Shown: positions 26,696-37,450, counted from the first letter of the stretch. The stretch: DNA of 64,000 nt from Pseudomonadota bacterium (GCA_021796835.1 JAKABO010000007.1:1-64000), one strand, 5' to 3'. Made by a program: numbers and translations. Notes: a model not told the origin generated them from the sequence alone.

Positions 26696-28054
26696 ATGAA
26701 TTCCACCGTCTCGCTCCCACCTCCGGGCCGAAAGGTCCATATCAAGACCTTCGGCTGTCAGATGAATGTCTATGACTCGGAGAAAATACTCGCTTTGCTC
26801 CAACAATCCCATGCCATGGAACCTACCGAGGACATGGCGAGTGCCGACCTGATCATCTTCAACACCTGTTCAGTGCGCGAAAAAGCCGAGGAAAAGTTTT
26901 TTTCCGAACTGGGGCGAGCCCACGAATTCAAGTTGGCCCAACCCGGCGTAGTGATTGCCGTCGGCGGGTGTGTGGCCAGCCAGGAGGGTCAGGCCCTGCT
27001 GGACCGCGCCCCCTATGTGGATGTGGTATTCGGGCCGCAGACTCTCCATCGCCTGCCCGAACTGATGCGCCAGCGCCAGCGTTCCGGGCGAAACCAACTC
27101 GACATTTCCTTTCCGGAAATCGAAAAATTCGACGCCCTGCCAGCCGCCCGGGTTGAAGGCCCCACCGCCTTCGTTTCCATCATGGAAGGGTGCAGCAAGT
27201 ACTGCAGTTTTTGTGTCGTTCCCTATACGCGCGGCGAAGAGTTCTCCCGCCCCATCGAGGCCGTTCTGGAGGAAATCCGCCTCCTGGCCCGCCGGGGGGT
27301 TCGGGAAGTCACGCTGCTCGGACAAAACGTCAATGCCTGGCTGAACCTGCAAAACTCCGGCACGGATCTGGACTTCGCGCACCTTTTGACCGAGGTCTGT
27401 ACCCTCGAAGGCATCGAACGGGTCCGATACACCACCAGCCACCCGCTGGAAGTGACCCCTGGCCTGATCGCCGCCCACGAACGGCTGCCCAAACTGGCCA
27501 GCCAGATCCACCTGCCCGTACAATCGGGCTCCAACCGTATTCTGGCGGCCATGAAGCGGGGCTATACCGTGGAATCCTACAAGGAAATCGTGACCGCCCT
27601 GCGCCAGGCCAAACCCGGTTTGTCCCTGACCAGCGACTTCATCATCGGTTTTCCCGGCGAAACCGACGAGGATTTTGCCGCCACTCTCCAGTTGATCGAA
27701 GAAGTGGGGTTCGATGGCAGTTACGGCTTCATGTACAGCCCTCGCCCCGGCACCCCGGCAGCCGATCTGCCGGATACCGTCCCGTTGGAGGTCAAACGGA
27801 CCCGGCTCCAGGCCCTGCTGGCCCGAACCGATGCCCACGCCTTCAAAATCAGTACCGCCATGGTAGGCACCCAGCAGCGCATCCTGGTGGATGGACATGC
27901 GCGCCGCCATACGCTGGAGATGCGGGGGCGAACGGACAACAATCGCGTCGTGAACTTTCCTGGCGGGGAACGACTGGTGGGGCATTTCGTCGATGTGCGC
28001 ATCACGGCCACCGCCCCCCACACCCTGCGTGGCGAGTTGGTTGATTTGCTCTGA
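26696..28054 (+). CDS. miaB: tRNA-2-methylthio-N6-dimethylallyladenosine synthase
   Basis: Radical-SAM enzyme adding the methylthio group to i6A37 of tRNAs that read UNN codons. 452 aa. The N-terminal UPF0004 domain has the three cysteines of the auxiliary cluster ([25 protein letters not shown]). The radical SAM motif CSKYCSFC lies near residue 165, with a C-terminal TRAM domain. Its last base is the first base of phoH. First gene of the run miaB-phoH-ybeY-corC-lnt, a conserved proteobacterial order. Confidence 0.97.
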   Translation: MNSTVSLPPPGRKVHIKTFGCQMNVYDSEKILALLQQSHAMEPTEDMASADLIIFNTCSVREKAEEKFFSELGRAHEFKLAQPGVVIAVGGCVASQEGQALLDRAPYVDVVFGPQTLHRLPELMRQRQRSGRNQLDISFPEIEKFDALPAARVEGPTAFVSIMEGCSKYCSFCVVPYTRGEEFSRPIEAVLEEIRLLARRGVREVTLLGQNVNAWLNLQNSGTDLDFAHLLTEVCTLEGIERVRYTTSHPLEVTPGLIAAHERLPKLASQIHLPVQSGSNRILAAMKRGYTVESYKEIVTALRQAKPGLSLTSDFIIGFPGETDEDFAATLQLIEEVGFDGSYGFMYSPRPGTPAADLPDTVPLEVKRTRLQALLARTDAHAFKISTAMVGTQQRILVDGHARRHTLEMRGRTDNNRVVNFPGGERLVGHFVDVRITATAPHTLRGELVDLL

Positions 28055-29025
28055 TGCCCGTCCCCGTTCTCGAGCAATGCGAATTCGTCCCCACCCCCCT
28101 GGACAATGTTCGGCTGGCCAATCTGTGTGGGGTACTCGATGAAAATCTGGCCATCATGGCCCGTCATCTGGAGATCGGCCTGCATCGACGGGGAGACGTC
28201 TTCACCCTGACCGGGCAACCCCGGGACCTGAAGCGGGCCAAGGCAATACTGGACACGTTATACCAGGAGGCCGCCGCCCCCCTGGATCCCACCCTTCTGT
28301 TCCAGAAACTGACCCATTTACGTCTGCAACAGGCCGAAGAACCCGCCCAGGCACCGACCACGCAGATATTGCAGACGCGCCGTGGCCAGGTGGAAGCCCG
28401 TTCCCCCCGCCAAATCCAGTACCTGCAACAAATGCGCGAATATATCCTGTGCTTCGGCGTAGGACCTGCTGGCACGGGAAAAACCTATCTGGCCGTGGCA
28501 GCCGCCGTGGATGCCCTGGAACGGGAAGAAGTCAAACGCATCATCCTGGTGCGTCCGGCCGTGGAAGCGGGCGAACGCCTGGGCTTTCTGCCGGGCGATC
28601 TCCAACAGAAAATCGACCCCTACCTGCGCCCCCTGTATGATGCGCTCTATGATCTACTGGGCCATGACCGGGTCGGACGCCTCTTCGAGCGCGGGGTCAT
28701 CGAGGTGGCGCCGCTGGCCTACATGCGGGGACGCACCCTCAACCATAGCTTCATCATTCTGGACGAAGCACAAAACACGACGCCAGAGCAGATGAAAATG
28801 TTTCTCACCCGGATCGGCTTTGGCACCCGCGCCGTGATCACGGGCGATGTCACCCAGATCGACCTGCACCGCACCCAGAAAAGCGGACTGATCGACGCCC
28901 GCAACGTCCTGCAACGGGTGGAAGGCGTTGCCTTCACCATCTTTCAGACGGAGGATGTGGTTCGCCACCCCCTGGTTCAACGCATCGTCAACGCTTATGA
29001 AACCCAGCACGCCCCCCATGGCTGA
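28054..29025 (+). CDS. phoH: PhoH-like ATPase (PhoL/YbeZ)
   Basis: P-loop NTPase of 323 aa, related to helicase motor domains and coupled to the RNase YbeY. An N-terminal KH-like segment is followed by Walker A GPAGTGKT and Walker B FIILDEAQNTT, then ITGDVTQIDL as sensor region. It overlaps ybeY by 8 bases. The conserved pairing with ybeY points to a shared job in rRNA maturation and ribosome quality control. Confidence 0.95.
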   Translation: MPVPVLEQCEFVPTPLDNVRLANLCGVLDENLAIMARHLEIGLHRRGDVFTLTGQPRDLKRAKAILDTLYQEAAAPLDPTLLFQKLTHLRLQQAEEPAQAPTTQILQTRRGQVEARSPRQIQYLQQMREYILCFGVGPAGTGKTYLAVAAAVDALEREEVKRIILVRPAVEAGERLGFLPGDLQQKIDPYLRPLYDALYDLLGHDRVGRLFERGVIEVAPLAYMRGRTLNHSFIILDEAQNTTPEQMKMFLTRIGFGTRAVITGDVTQIDLHRTQKSGLIDARNVLQRVEGVAFTIFQTEDVVRHPLVQRIVNAYETQHAPHG

Positions 29026-29497
29026 GCCGCATCGCTTCCACCTGGACCTGACGGTTCAGCGCGCCAGCCGTTCCTCCCCCCTCCCCTCCGAACGGCAGAT
29101 CCGCCGCTGGCTGCGTCATGCGCTGCGCCGTTCCGCCGTGATCACCGTGCGCCTGGTGGACCGCCCGGAGGGACGGTCCCTGAATCAAGCCTTTCGTCAC
29201 AAGGATTACCCCACCAATGTTCTGACGTTCTCCTATCCCGACGAAAATCCGCGCGCCTCTGCACGCCTGCACGGAGACCTGGTACTCTGTGCCCCCGTGG
29301 TCAAGGCTGAAGCCCGGCAGCAACATAAACCGCTCCTGGATCATTATGCCCATCTGCTCATTCACGGAACACTTCATTTGCAGGGCTACGATCACGAAAA
29401 CGAGCGGGAGGCCGCCCTCATGGAGACCCTCGAAATCGACCTGTTGACCCAACTATCCATTCCCAACCCTTATCTGGACCGTCCTGCCCATGGTTGA
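29018..29497 (+). CDS. ybeY: Endoribonuclease YbeY
   Basis: Metal-dependent RNase acting in 16S rRNA 3' end maturation and 70S quality control. 159 aa, with the metal site in HGTLHLQGYDH followed by EREAALMETLE. The start ATG 29018 overlaps phoH by 8 bases; an in-frame ATG at 28997 would add seven residues, and neither has a strong ribosome site. It overlaps corC by 8 bases. Confidence 0.95.
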   Translation: MAEPHRFHLDLTVQRASRSSPLPSERQIRRWLRHALRRSAVITVRLVDRPEGRSLNQAFRHKDYPTNVLTFSYPDENPRASARLHGDLVLCAPVVKAEARQQHKPLLDHYAHLLIHGTLHLQGYDHENEREAALMETLEIDLLTQLSIPNPYLDRPAHG

Positions 29498-30335
29498 AGA
29501 CCCCCCCAACAAACCCTCGCTGCTCGAACGTCTGACCCACTGGTTGCACCATGAGCCCGAGAACCGCGAAGAACTCATCGCCATCCTGCACCAGGCACTG
29601 GAACGAAACCTGCTCGACACCGACGCCCTGAGCATGATGGAGGGCGTTCTGGGGGTAGCCGACATGCAGGTTCGGGATGTCATGATTCCCCGGGCCCAGA
29701 TGGACGTCATCGATCTCCAGTCCTCACCGGAACAGGTCATTCCGTTTCTCATCGAAACTGCTCATTCCCGTTTTCCCGCCATCGACGGCAGCAAGGACAA
29801 CGTGGTGGGCATCCTGCTGGCCAAGGACATGCTGCGCTTCACCGCCGGGCTGCCCTTTCAGATCCGCGACATGCTGCGCCCCGCCATCTTCGTCCCCGAA
29901 TCCAAACGGCTCAATGTCCTGCTCCGCGAATTCCGTACCAACCGGAACCACATGGCGATGGTGGTGGACGAATACGGGGGGGTCTCGGGCCTGGTGACCA
30001 TCGAGGACGTCCTGGAACAGATCGTGGGCGACATCGAGGATGAATACGATTTTGACGAAACCGAGGACAATATCGTCCCGGAAGGCGAAGGTCAGTTTCG
30101 CGTCAAGGCCACCACCGAACTGGAAGATTTCAACAGTTTCATGGGAACGCATCTCCATGGCAACGGCATCGAAACCCTGGGCGGGCTGGTCCTGAATCAG
30201 TTCGGACGCATGCCCAAGCGCGGTGAACAGATCATCTTCTCCGGGCTCAAGGTCAAAGTCCTGAGGGCCGACAGCCGCCGCCTCCATTCCGTCTCGGTGA
30301 CGAAAGTCAACCATGAGGATCCCTCGTCTTCATGA
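29490..30335 (+). CDS. corC: CorC/YbeX CBS-domain protein
   Basis: Cytoplasmic protein of 281 aa with two CBS domains (about residues 60-190, including RDVMIPRAQMDV and MAMVVDEYGG) and a C-terminal CorC_HlyC transporter-associated domain (LGGLVLNQFGRMPKRGE). Historically linked to Mg/Co efflux with CorA; its YbeX relatives are now tied to ribosome metabolism, which fits the ybeY-phoH context. No membrane segment. Overlaps lnt by 4 bases. Confidence 0.95.
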   Translation: MVEDPPNKPSLLERLTHWLHHEPENREELIAILHQALERNLLDTDALSMMEGVLGVADMQVRDVMIPRAQMDVIDLQSSPEQVIPFLIETAHSRFPAIDGSKDNVVGILLAKDMLRFTAGLPFQIRDMLRPAIFVPESKRLNVLLREFRTNRNHMAMVVDEYGGVSGLVTIEDVLEQIVGDIEDEYDFDETEDNIVPEGEGQFRVKATTELEDFNSFMGTHLHGNGIETLGGLVLNQFGRMPKRGEQIIFSGLKVKVLRADSRRLHSVSVTKVNHEDPSSS

Positions 30336-31825
30336 AAGGAAAACTCTGGGCCGGCCTCTTTGCCCTTCTGGCTGGAGCCCTGGCCATCACCGGTTTCGCG
30401 CCTTACCATGTCTGGCCTGCGCCCCTCCTGTCCCTCTCGGTTCTGGGGTTGCTCTGGCATGGCTGCCGTCATGACCGGGGCGCTGGCTGGATCGGATGGT
30501 TTTGGGGTCTGGGTTTTTTCGGCGCCGGGATCCACTGGATCGAGATCAGCCTGCACGAATTTGGCGGCATGTCCCTGCCCCTGGCCTACGCCCTCATTTT
30601 CCTCTTCAGCGCCTTTCTCGCCCTCTTTCCCGCCTTGGTCGGACGCTGGAGCTGGCGTTTCCATGATCGCCCCACCAGCCGCTGGCTGCTGGTCACTCCG
30701 GCACTCTGGACGCTCTCCGAATGGGTGCGCAGCTGGTTTCTGACCGGATTTCCCTGGCTGTCCCTGGGCTATGCCGCCACCCCCAAGGGCCCACTGGCCG
30801 GGTTCACGCCCCTGCTCGGGGTATTTGGCACCTCGGCAGCCACCGTCCTTGGTGCAGGACTGCTGACGCTCGCCCTTCTTTCGCTACGACACCATCGTTC
30901 TGCCCTCACCCTGCTCCTCGCCCTGGGCATGCTCCTCGCCAGCGGGCAGGCCCTCAGGCGATTGCCCTGGGTTCACCCCGTGGGCCAGCCCATCGCCGTC
31001 AACCTGCTGCAGGGAAACATTCCCCAGGACATGAAGTTCGTGGCCGAAAGCCGGGGGCTGATCGTGCAACGCTACAACACCCTGCTCTTCAACAGTACCG
31101 GACGCCTGATTCTCCTGCCTGAAAGTGCCTTGCCCTACCTGCGCCAGCGGATGCCGGAGGGGTATAGCGAAGCGCTCGAGACGTTTGGCTATGAAAACAA
31201 CAGCGACATTCTGGTGGGCCTGTTTTCCGAACCGGAACGCGGTCAGTATTACAACAGCGTCTTCAGTTTCGGCCACTCTCCCATGCAGGCCTACCACAAG
31301 GTCCACCTCGTCCCCTTTGGCGAATTCATCCCGTTTGGCGATCTGCTGGCGCCCCTGATCCATGCCGTTCTGAATATTCCCCTGGACGATCAGCAGCGCG
31401 GCAATCCCGATCAACCGCCCCTGCGTGTGGGCGGGCAGTGGGTCGGGGTGGACATCTGCTACGAAGATGCCTTTGGCGATGAGATCCGTCGGGCCTTGCC
31501 CCAGGCAACCCTGTTGGCAAACTTCACCAATGATGCCTGGTTCGGGTCCTCCATCGGTCCCGAACAGCACCTTCAAATGGCCCAGACTCGCGCCCTGGAA
31601 ACGGGGCGCCCCATGCTGCGTGTCACCAATACGGGCGTCACCGCCCTGATCGGTGCCCGGGGGGAGATCCTGGAACGCGCGCCCCGTGGAGAAATCTTCA
31701 ACCTCAGCGGGAATATTTCAGGCTACGGGGGCGTGACACCTTTCGTGCTGGTCGGAAATTACGGTATCCTTGCGCTTTGCGTGCTTGCCCTGATTCTTTC
31801 CTTACGTTGGCGACCCTTGCGATGA
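30332..31825 (+). CDS. lnt: Apolipoprotein N-acyltransferase
   Basis: Inner-membrane enzyme that adds the third acyl chain to the N-terminal cysteine of lipoproteins. 497 aa: about six or seven N-terminal membrane helices, then a nitrilase-like domain with the catalytic Glu in LPESALPY, Lys in YHKVHLVPFGE and Cys in VDICYEDAFG. A final membrane helix closes the protein. ATGA overlap on both sides (corC, dsbB). The window encodes several lipoproteins that would be its substrates (MltA, QseG and the one at 62.1 kb). Confidence 0.96.
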   Translation: MKGKLWAGLFALLAGALAITGFAPYHVWPAPLLSLSVLGLLWHGCRHDRGAGWIGWFWGLGFFGAGIHWIEISLHEFGGMSLPLAYALIFLFSAFLALFPALVGRWSWRFHDRPTSRWLLVTPALWTLSEWVRSWFLTGFPWLSLGYAATPKGPLAGFTPLLGVFGTSAATVLGAGLLTLALLSLRHHRSALTLLLALGMLLASGQALRRLPWVHPVGQPIAVNLLQGNIPQDMKFVAESRGLIVQRYNTLLFNSTGRLILLPESALPYLRQRMPEGYSEALETFGYENNSDILVGLFSEPERGQYYNSVFSFGHSPMQAYHKVHLVPFGEFIPFGDLLAPLIHAVLNIPLDDQQRGNPDQPPLRVGGQWVGVDICYEDAFGDEIRRALPQATLLANFTNDAWFGSSIGPEQHLQMAQTRALETGRPMLRVTNTGVTALIGARGEILERAPRGEIFNLSGNISGYGGVTPFVLVGNYGILALCVLALILSLRWRPLR

Positions 31826-32322
31826 ATTTTCCATTTTCGCGCCGCCTCTGCCACGGCTTTGGTTTTGTGGCGGCCAGCGGCCTGATCTTTTTTGCCCTCT
31901 ATCTGCAGCATGGTCTGGGTGAAGAACCCTGTCCCCTGTGTATCCTCCAGCGCGTCCTGATGATGGGGCTGGGTGTTATCTTTCTCATCGCAGCCATTCA
32001 TGACCCCGCCCAGGGATTTTTTGTGCGCGTCTATGCGCGCCTGGGGGGAGCCCTGGCCCTTCTGGGCTCAGCCATCGCGGCACGCCAGATCTGGCTGCAG
32101 CATCTTCCCCCCGACCAGGTCCCCAGTTGTGGCCCGGGACTGAATTACATCCTCAAGGCCCATCCTTTCTTCAACGCACTGGCCATCGTCCTCAAGGGTT
32201 CGGGGGAATGTGCCAGCGTAGGCTGGACCTTTGCCGGTCTGGCCATTTCGGAATGGTCCCTGCTCTGGTTCATCGTCCTCGGACTGTGGATTTCCCTGCA
32301 ACCCCTGAACAAACGATCCTGA
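31822..32322 (+). CDS. dsbB: Disulfide bond formation protein B
   Basis: Inner-membrane quinone-linked oxidase that re-oxidises DsbA. 166 aa with four membrane helices. The first cysteine pair is CPLC in EEPCPLCILQR, and the second pair is in PSCGPGLNYI and GSGECASV. The start at ATG 31822 overlaps the lnt stop. Its place between lnt and glyQ is uncommon as far as I recall; in many betaproteobacteria lnt is followed directly by glyQ. Confidence 0.95.
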   Translation: MNFPFSRRLCHGFGFVAASGLIFFALYLQHGLGEEPCPLCILQRVLMMGLGVIFLIAAIHDPAQGFFVRVYARLGGALALLGSAIAARQIWLQHLPPDQVPSCGPGLNYILKAHPFFNALAIVLKGSGECASVGWTFAGLAISEWSLLWFIVLGLWISLQPLNKRS

Positions 32323-32325
32323 CCC

Positions 32326-33216
32326 ATGCTTACTTTCCAAGCCATGCTGCTGCGCTTGCAACACTACTGGAACGATCAGGGCTGTGCCCTGCTGCAACCC
32401 TTTGACATGGAAGTGGGCGCGGGCACCTCCCACCCGGCCACCTTCCTGCGCGCCCTCGGCCCCGAACCCTGGAAGGCCGCCTTTGTCCAACCCTCGCGAC
32501 GCCCCAGGGATGGACGCTATGGCGAGAACCCCAACCGTTTGCAGCATTATTACCAGTTTCAGGTGGTCCTGAAGCCCTCTCCGGACAATATCCAGTCTCT
32601 CTATCTGGATTCTCTCATCGCTCTGGGCATCGACCCCCGGAACAATGACATCCGTTTCGTGGAAGACGATTGGGAAAACCCGACGTTGGGCGCCTGGGGA
32701 CTGGGCTGGGAAGTCTGGCTCAACGGCATGGAAGTCACGCAGTTCACCTATTTTCAGGAAGTGGGGGGACTGACCTGCGCCCCCGTACTGGGAGAAATCA
32801 CCTATGGGACGGAACGTCTCGCCATGTACCTGCAAGGCTGCGACAACGTCTACGACCTGGTCTGGACGGAAGGCCTGCGGTACGGGGACATCTACCATCA
32901 AAACGAGGTGGAACAGTCCCGTTACAACTTCGAGGCCAGCGATCCCGCCTGGCTGTTCGAACAGTTTGCGGGTTTTGAGCGCGAGTCCAAACGTCTGATC
33001 GAGGCGGGCCTGCCCCTCCCCGCCTACGACATGGCCCTCAAGTGTTCGCACACCTTCAACCTGCTGGATGCCCGTGGCGCCATTTCGGTCACGGAACGCG
33101 CCGGTTATATCGGGCGCATCCGCGCCCTGTCGCGGCAGGTGGCTCTGGCCTACCACGAGGCCCGGGCAGCCCTCGGTTTTCCTCTGCTGAGCGCGCACCC
33201 CGGAGAACCCAAATGA
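32326..33216 (+). CDS. glyQ: Glycyl-tRNA synthetase alpha subunit
   Basis: Catalytic subunit of the alpha2beta2 bacterial glycyl-tRNA synthetase, 296 aa. Begins [15 protein letters not shown] with class II motifs in [29 protein letters not shown] and [13 protein letters not shown]. Full length. Overlaps glyS by 4 bases. Confidence 0.97.
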   Translation: MLTFQAMLLRLQHYWNDQGCALLQPFDMEVGAGTSHPATFLRALGPEPWKAAFVQPSRRPRDGRYGENPNRLQHYYQFQVVLKPSPDNIQSLYLDSLIALGIDPRNNDIRFVEDDWENPTLGAWGLGWEVWLNGMEVTQFTYFQEVGGLTCAPVLGEITYGTERLAMYLQGCDNVYDLVWTEGLRYGDIYHQNEVEQSRYNFEASDPAWLFEQFAGFERESKRLIEAGLPLPAYDMALKCSHTFNLLDARGAISVTERAGYIGRIRALSRQVALAYHEARAALGFPLLSAHPGEPK

Positions 33217-35282
33217 CCTCTGCGCCTCTGCTGATCGAATTGCGCACCGAAGAACTGCCCCCCAGATCCCTGCTGAAACTGTCCACCAGTTTTGCCCAGG
33301 GCGTGCATCAGGGACTGGTGAACCAGCACCTCGCCCCGACCCATGCTTCCGTCCAGATCTTCGCAACGCCACGCCGTCTGGCGGTGTTGATCGAGGACGT
33401 CGAGGGCATGCAACCCGAACGTCCGGTGGAACGCAAGGGCCCCAGCCGCAAGGCCGGACAGGCAGCCGATGGCACGGCGACCCCGGCCCTGCAGGGTTTT
33501 GCCCGATCCTGTGGGGTTGCCGTGGAGGAACTGGAACTGCGCACGGATGACAAGGGGATGGAATATTATGTCCACCCGTCCCTGCAACGGGGCATCCCTC
33601 TGGAGGAAGTGCTCCCCGTCCTGCTCGACCAGGTCGTGCGCCAACTGCCCGTGGCCAAGGTGATGCGCTGGGGCTCGGGCAACTCTGAATTTGTCCGCCC
33701 GGTCCATGGACTGATGGTCCTGCATGGAGATCGATTGATCCCCCTGAGCCTGCTCGGGCAATCGAGCAGTCGCCAGACCCTGGGGCACCGTTTTCTGGGC
33801 GCAGGTCTGCTCACCCTCGACCATGCCTCATCCTATGCCGCACTCCTGGAACGGGAAGGCAAGGTGATCGCTTCCTTTGCCGAGCGACGCCAGCGTATCC
33901 AGCAGGCCTTGAACGCCCTGGCCCTGCCCCACCATGTCCTGGCCGGACCGGAACTGCTCGACGAAGTGACGGCCCTGGTGGAATGGCCCACCGTCCTGGA
34001 AGGAAGGTTCGACCCCGCATTCCTGGAAATCCCCCAGGAATGCCTGATTCTGTCCATGCAACAACACCAGAAGTATTTCCCGCTGGGCGATGCCCGGAAT
34101 CAGTTGCAGCCCCGCTTTCTGCTGGTCAGCAACCTGGAAACAGCCACCCCGGCGGCCATCGTCCAGGGCAATGAACGCGTCCTGCGGGCGCGCCTGGCAG
34201 ATGCCCGCTTCTTCTATCAGCAGGATCGCAAGGTCCCCCTCGGCGAACGGCGCGCCCATCTGGATCAGGTGGTTTACCACCAGCGTCTGGGCAGTCTGGG
34301 CGCACGCGTCGAACGTCTGTCCCAATTGGCCGAAAGGATGGCCAGCGCCCTGCATTTGCCCGGCGCGCAGGCCCGACGGGCTGCGCAGTTGCTGAAGGCC
34401 GATCTGGGTACGGACATGGTGGGCGAATTCCCCGAACTGCAGGGGTTCATGGGACGGGACTATGCCCGCCACGATCAGGAAGATGAAGAGGTGGCGCTGG
34501 CCATCGAGGCCCACTACCGTCCCCGTTTCGCCGGAGATTCCCTGCCGACCACCCCGCTGGGCACGGTCATGGCCCTGGCCGACAAACTGGAAACGCTGGT
34601 GGGCATTTATGGCATCGGCCAGATTCCGACGGGAGACCGGGATCCTTACGGGTTACGCCGCGCCACCCTGGGAATCCTGCGCCTGCTGATGGACAAGGCA
34701 CCGGCGCTGGAACTGCCAACGCTCCTCGCCTGGACCGAGGCCACTTTTCCTCAGGGGGTGCTGGACACCGTGGCGTTGGGGTCTCTGCCCGCCTTCATCC
34801 AGGATCGTCTGCGCGGCCTGTTGCGCGACCAGGGATTCGATCAGGCCCTGGTGGAAGCGGTCGTTTCTCCCTTGCCCGCTCGTCTGGACCAGTTGCCCGC
34901 ACACCTCCAGGCGCTCGCCTCTTTCCGCAACCGCCCTGAAGCCATCGGGCTGAGTGCCGCACATAAACGCATCCGAAACCTGCTCAAAAAGTCCGGCCCG
35001 ACACAGTCCGTGCCCCCCGCGCCCCTGCAGGAACCGGCGGAACTCGACTTGCAGGAAAGGTTGCAGGCCCTGCAACCCCGTATCGCCTCTTTCGTGCGCC
35101 AGGCCGACTTTTCCGCCGCCCTGAGCGCGCTGGCAGAGTTGCATGCCCCCGTGGACCGGTTTTTTACCGACCTCATGGTGATGTGTGAGGATCCCGGACT
35201 GCGGGCGGCACGCCTGGCTTTGTTGCAAAACCTGGAATCGCTCATGAATCAGGTAGGCGACCTGTCCTGCCTGAGCAGTTGA
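33213..35282 (+). CDS. glyS: Glycyl-tRNA synthetase beta subunit
   Basis: tRNA-binding partner of GlyQ, 689 aa, beginning [15 protein letters not shown], the standard N-terminus. The central HD-like region shows [19 protein letters not shown], and [20 protein letters not shown], then [15 protein letters not shown]. The C-terminal part holds the anticodon-binding DALR domain. The start ATG 33213 overlaps the glyQ stop. Confidence 0.97.
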   Translation: MTSAPLLIELRTEELPPRSLLKLSTSFAQGVHQGLVNQHLAPTHASVQIFATPRRLAVLIEDVEGMQPERPVERKGPSRKAGQAADGTATPALQGFARSCGVAVEELELRTDDKGMEYYVHPSLQRGIPLEEVLPVLLDQVVRQLPVAKVMRWGSGNSEFVRPVHGLMVLHGDRLIPLSLLGQSSSRQTLGHRFLGAGLLTLDHASSYAALLEREGKVIASFAERRQRIQQALNALALPHHVLAGPELLDEVTALVEWPTVLEGRFDPAFLEIPQECLILSMQQHQKYFPLGDARNQLQPRFLLVSNLETATPAAIVQGNERVLRARLADARFFYQQDRKVPLGERRAHLDQVVYHQRLGSLGARVERLSQLAERMASALHLPGAQARRAAQLLKADLGTDMVGEFPELQGFMGRDYARHDQEDEEVALAIEAHYRPRFAGDSLPTTPLGTVMALADKLETLVGIYGIGQIPTGDRDPYGLRRATLGILRLLMDKAPALELPTLLAWTEATFPQGVLDTVALGSLPAFIQDRLRGLLRDQGFDQALVEAVVSPLPARLDQLPAHLQALASFRNRPEAIGLSAAHKRIRNLLKKSGPTQSVPPAPLQEPAELDLQERLQALQPRIASFVRQADFSAALSALAELHAPVDRFFTDLMVMCEDPGLRAARLALLQNLESLMNQVGDLSCLSS

Positions 35283-35315
35283 AGCGTTTCCTCACTGGCA
35301 AGGAACCCTACGCTC

Positions 35316-35855
35316 ATGTCTCTCGTCATTCTCGACCGCGATGGCGTCATCAATGCCGATAGCGACCGCTTCATCAAAAGCCCCGAAGAATGGCACCCCA
35401 TTCCCGGCAGTCTGGCGGCCATCGCCCGCCTCAACCATGCCGGTTATCGGGTCGTGGTCGCCACCAACCAGTCGGGGATCGCACGGGGACTGTTCGACCT
35501 GGCAGCCCTCAATGCCATTCACCAGAAGATGATCGATGCCCTGGCCCAGCAGGGCGGCATGATCGAGGCCATTTTCTTCTGCCCCCATGCCCGCGAATCA
35601 CGTTGCCATTGCCGCAAGCCGGCACCCGGACTGTTTGAGGAAATCAGCCAGCGCTACCACCTCCCGCTTCAGGGCGTTCCCGCCATCGGCGATTCCCTGC
35701 GCGACCTGATCGCTGCAGAACGGGCCGGAGCCCAACCCCTGCTGGTCCTCACCGGCAAAGGTCAAAAAACCCTCGAGGCGGGCAATTTGCCGCCCGGAAC
35801 CCAGGTTCACGACAACCTTCAGGAGGCCGTGCGCACCCTGCTGGCCAAACGTTGA
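35316..35855 (+). CDS. gmhB: D-glycero-beta-D-manno-heptose 1,7-bisphosphate 7-phosphatase
   Basis: HAD phosphatase in the ADP-heptose route for the lipopolysaccharide inner core. 179 aa, with DRDGVIN as HAD motif I, TNQSG as motif II, a zinc-binding CPHARESRCHC and the final GDSLRDL. It sits in the typical betaproteobacterial order glyS-gmhB-plsC. Confidence 0.95.
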   Translation: MSLVILDRDGVINADSDRFIKSPEEWHPIPGSLAAIARLNHAGYRVVVATNQSGIARGLFDLAALNAIHQKMIDALAQQGGMIEAIFFCPHARESRCHCRKPAPGLFEEISQRYHLPLQGVPAIGDSLRDLIAAERAGAQPLLVLTGKGQKTLEAGNLPPGTQVHDNLQEAVRTLLAKR

Positions 35856-35857
35856 TC

Positions 35858-36616
35858 ATGCGAATCCTGCGCGCGCTGATTTTTGCCCTGGCCCAGGGAT
35901 TGGCCACCCCCCTGTACGCCCTGCTCATGATCCTGTCTGCACCCTTCGGCGTGCGCGGCCCCCGCTATTTTTCCGGGGCCTGGTCGCGCCTGATGCTGGG
36001 CCTGGCCCGCTGGATTTGCGGCATCCGCCACGAACTCAGCGGCTGGGAGCACCTGCCCACCGGCCCCTTCGTCCTGATCGCCAAACATCAATCGGCCTGG
36101 GAGACGATTTTTTTTCCGGCCTTTCTCCCTCCCCACGTCTTCGTATTGAAGCAGGAAATTCTCTCCATCCCTTTCTTCGGCTGGGGGATGCGCCTGCTCG
36201 AACCCATCGCCATCGATCGTGAGCAACGGCGCGAAGCTTTTCAGCAGGTACTCAGTCAGGGACGGGAACGCCTGAGCCGAGGACTGATCGTGATCATTTT
36301 TCCGGAAGGGACGCGCGTGCCCTATGGTTACCGGGGCCGCTATGCCCCTGGCGGCGGCTTGCTGGCCGCCCAGGCAGGGGTTCCCGTGGTGCCCCTGGCC
36401 CACGATGCAGGCCGGTTATGGAAAAAGGGGGTGCTGGGTAAATACCCAGGCACCATTCATCTGGCTCTGGGCCCCATCCTCTCCACCGTGGGACGGGACG
36501 GGCTCGAGGTCAATCGGGAAGCCGAAGCCTGGATCGAAGCCGAACTGGAACGCTGGAGCCACCAACCCGCCCGTCCCTGGCGGCGCAAATCCGGAACCCG
36601 CTCCCTTCCCCAATGA
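35858..36616 (+). CDS. plsC: 1-acyl-sn-glycerol-3-phosphate acyltransferase
   Basis: Makes phosphatidic acid from lysophosphatidic acid at the inner membrane. 252 aa with an N-terminal membrane helix, block I KHQSAWET (HxxxxE where the classical motif is HxxxxD; I recall this variant from betaproteobacteria) and block III FPEGTRVP. The start ATG 35858 is preferred; a TTG at 35852 would overlap the gmhB stop. Overlaps ygjP by 4 bases. Confidence 0.92.
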   Translation: MRILRALIFALAQGLATPLYALLMILSAPFGVRGPRYFSGAWSRLMLGLARWICGIRHELSGWEHLPTGPFVLIAKHQSAWETIFFPAFLPPHVFVLKQEILSIPFFGWGMRLLEPIAIDREQRREAFQQVLSQGRERLSRGLIVIIFPEGTRVPYGYRGRYAPGGGLLAAQAGVPVVPLAHDAGRLWKKGVLGKYPGTIHLALGPILSTVGRDGLEVNREAEAWIEAELERWSHQPARPWRRKSGTRSLPQ

Positions 36617-37314
36617 GCCGTCCTGCACTGCCCCAACCACCGCTCACCTGCGCGGGTCAGACTCTCCCTTACTGGCTGGTGAGAAGCCCGCGCCGCAGGA
36701 CGATTGGCCTCAAGGTCGATGAACGGGGTTTGACAGTCTTTGCGCCCGCCAACCTGCCCGTGGCACACCTCGAAACCCTGATCCAGACCCGTGCCGCCTG
36801 GATCCGCACCAAATGGACCGAGTGCTGCCAAAAATCGGCGCTGCGCGTCGCCCCCCGGGAAGGCGCCTTGCTCCCTTATCTGGGACGCGCGGTGCGCCTG
36901 TCCCTGGATTCCGGCCCCACCCGCCTGGAGGGCGAGGTGCTGTACCTCAACCCCGGTCGGGACGATATCCCGGGAACCCTCCGGCGTTGGTACCAGGCCC
37001 AGGCCCTGCCCTTCTTTTTGCCCCGCGTTGCACAGTACGCCGAGCGACTGGGCGTGCCCCTGCCCGCCGTGGCCCTGTCCAATGCCCGTCGCCGCTGGGG
37101 CAGTTGTCATGCGCGCGGGGTGATTCGCCTCAACTGGCGTTTGCTCAAGGCCAGCCCGACAGAAATGGATTATGTCATCGCCCATGAAGTGACCCATCTG
37201 CGACACATGAACCATGGCCCGGAATTCCGGAAAACCCTGCAACACCTGTATCCCGATCACGCAGAAGCACACCGCACATTACGTGAACGGGGCTTCCTGT
37301 ACCAGGCTTTCTGA
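36613..37314 (+). CDS. ygjP: YgjP-type metallopeptidase-like protein (DUF45)
   Basis: Zincin-like protein of 233 aa with HEVTHLRHMNHGPEF (HExxH plus downstream His) and the family N-terminus RRTIGLKVDERGLTVFAP. E. coli YgjP belongs to the same family; the substrate is unknown. Ends the run that began at glyQ. It follows plsC with a 4-base overlap. Confidence 0.9.
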   Translation: MSRPALPQPPLTCAGQTLPYWLVRSPRRRTIGLKVDERGLTVFAPANLPVAHLETLIQTRAAWIRTKWTECCQKSALRVAPREGALLPYLGRAVRLSLDSGPTRLEGEVLYLNPGRDDIPGTLRRWYQAQALPFFLPRVAQYAERLGVPLPAVALSNARRRWGSCHARGVIRLNWRLLKASPTEMDYVIAHEVTHLRHMNHGPEFRKTLQHLYPDHAEAHRTLRERGFLYQAF

Positions 37315-37363
37315 CCCATGACCGACAGATCATCATCCCTTGAATTTTATCCCCCGGAGTGCT

Positions 37364-37392
37364 TTGACAGCCTATTCAAAGCGTGCGATGAT
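37364..37392 (+). promoter_or_regulatory. Putative sigma-70 promoter of fadD
   Basis: A perfect TTGACA, 17-base spacer and GATGAT (4 of 6 to the -10 consensus) lie 59 bases before the chosen fadD start. It supports a start at or after 37.4 kb rather than the upstream in-frame ATG at 37340, which would lie upstream of the promoter. Confidence 0.5.
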
Positions 37393-37450
37393 GGGCCTCT
37401 GGAGGCCTACTTTTCAACCCTGTGAAGCCAAGGGAGCGAGTCGTCATTTC

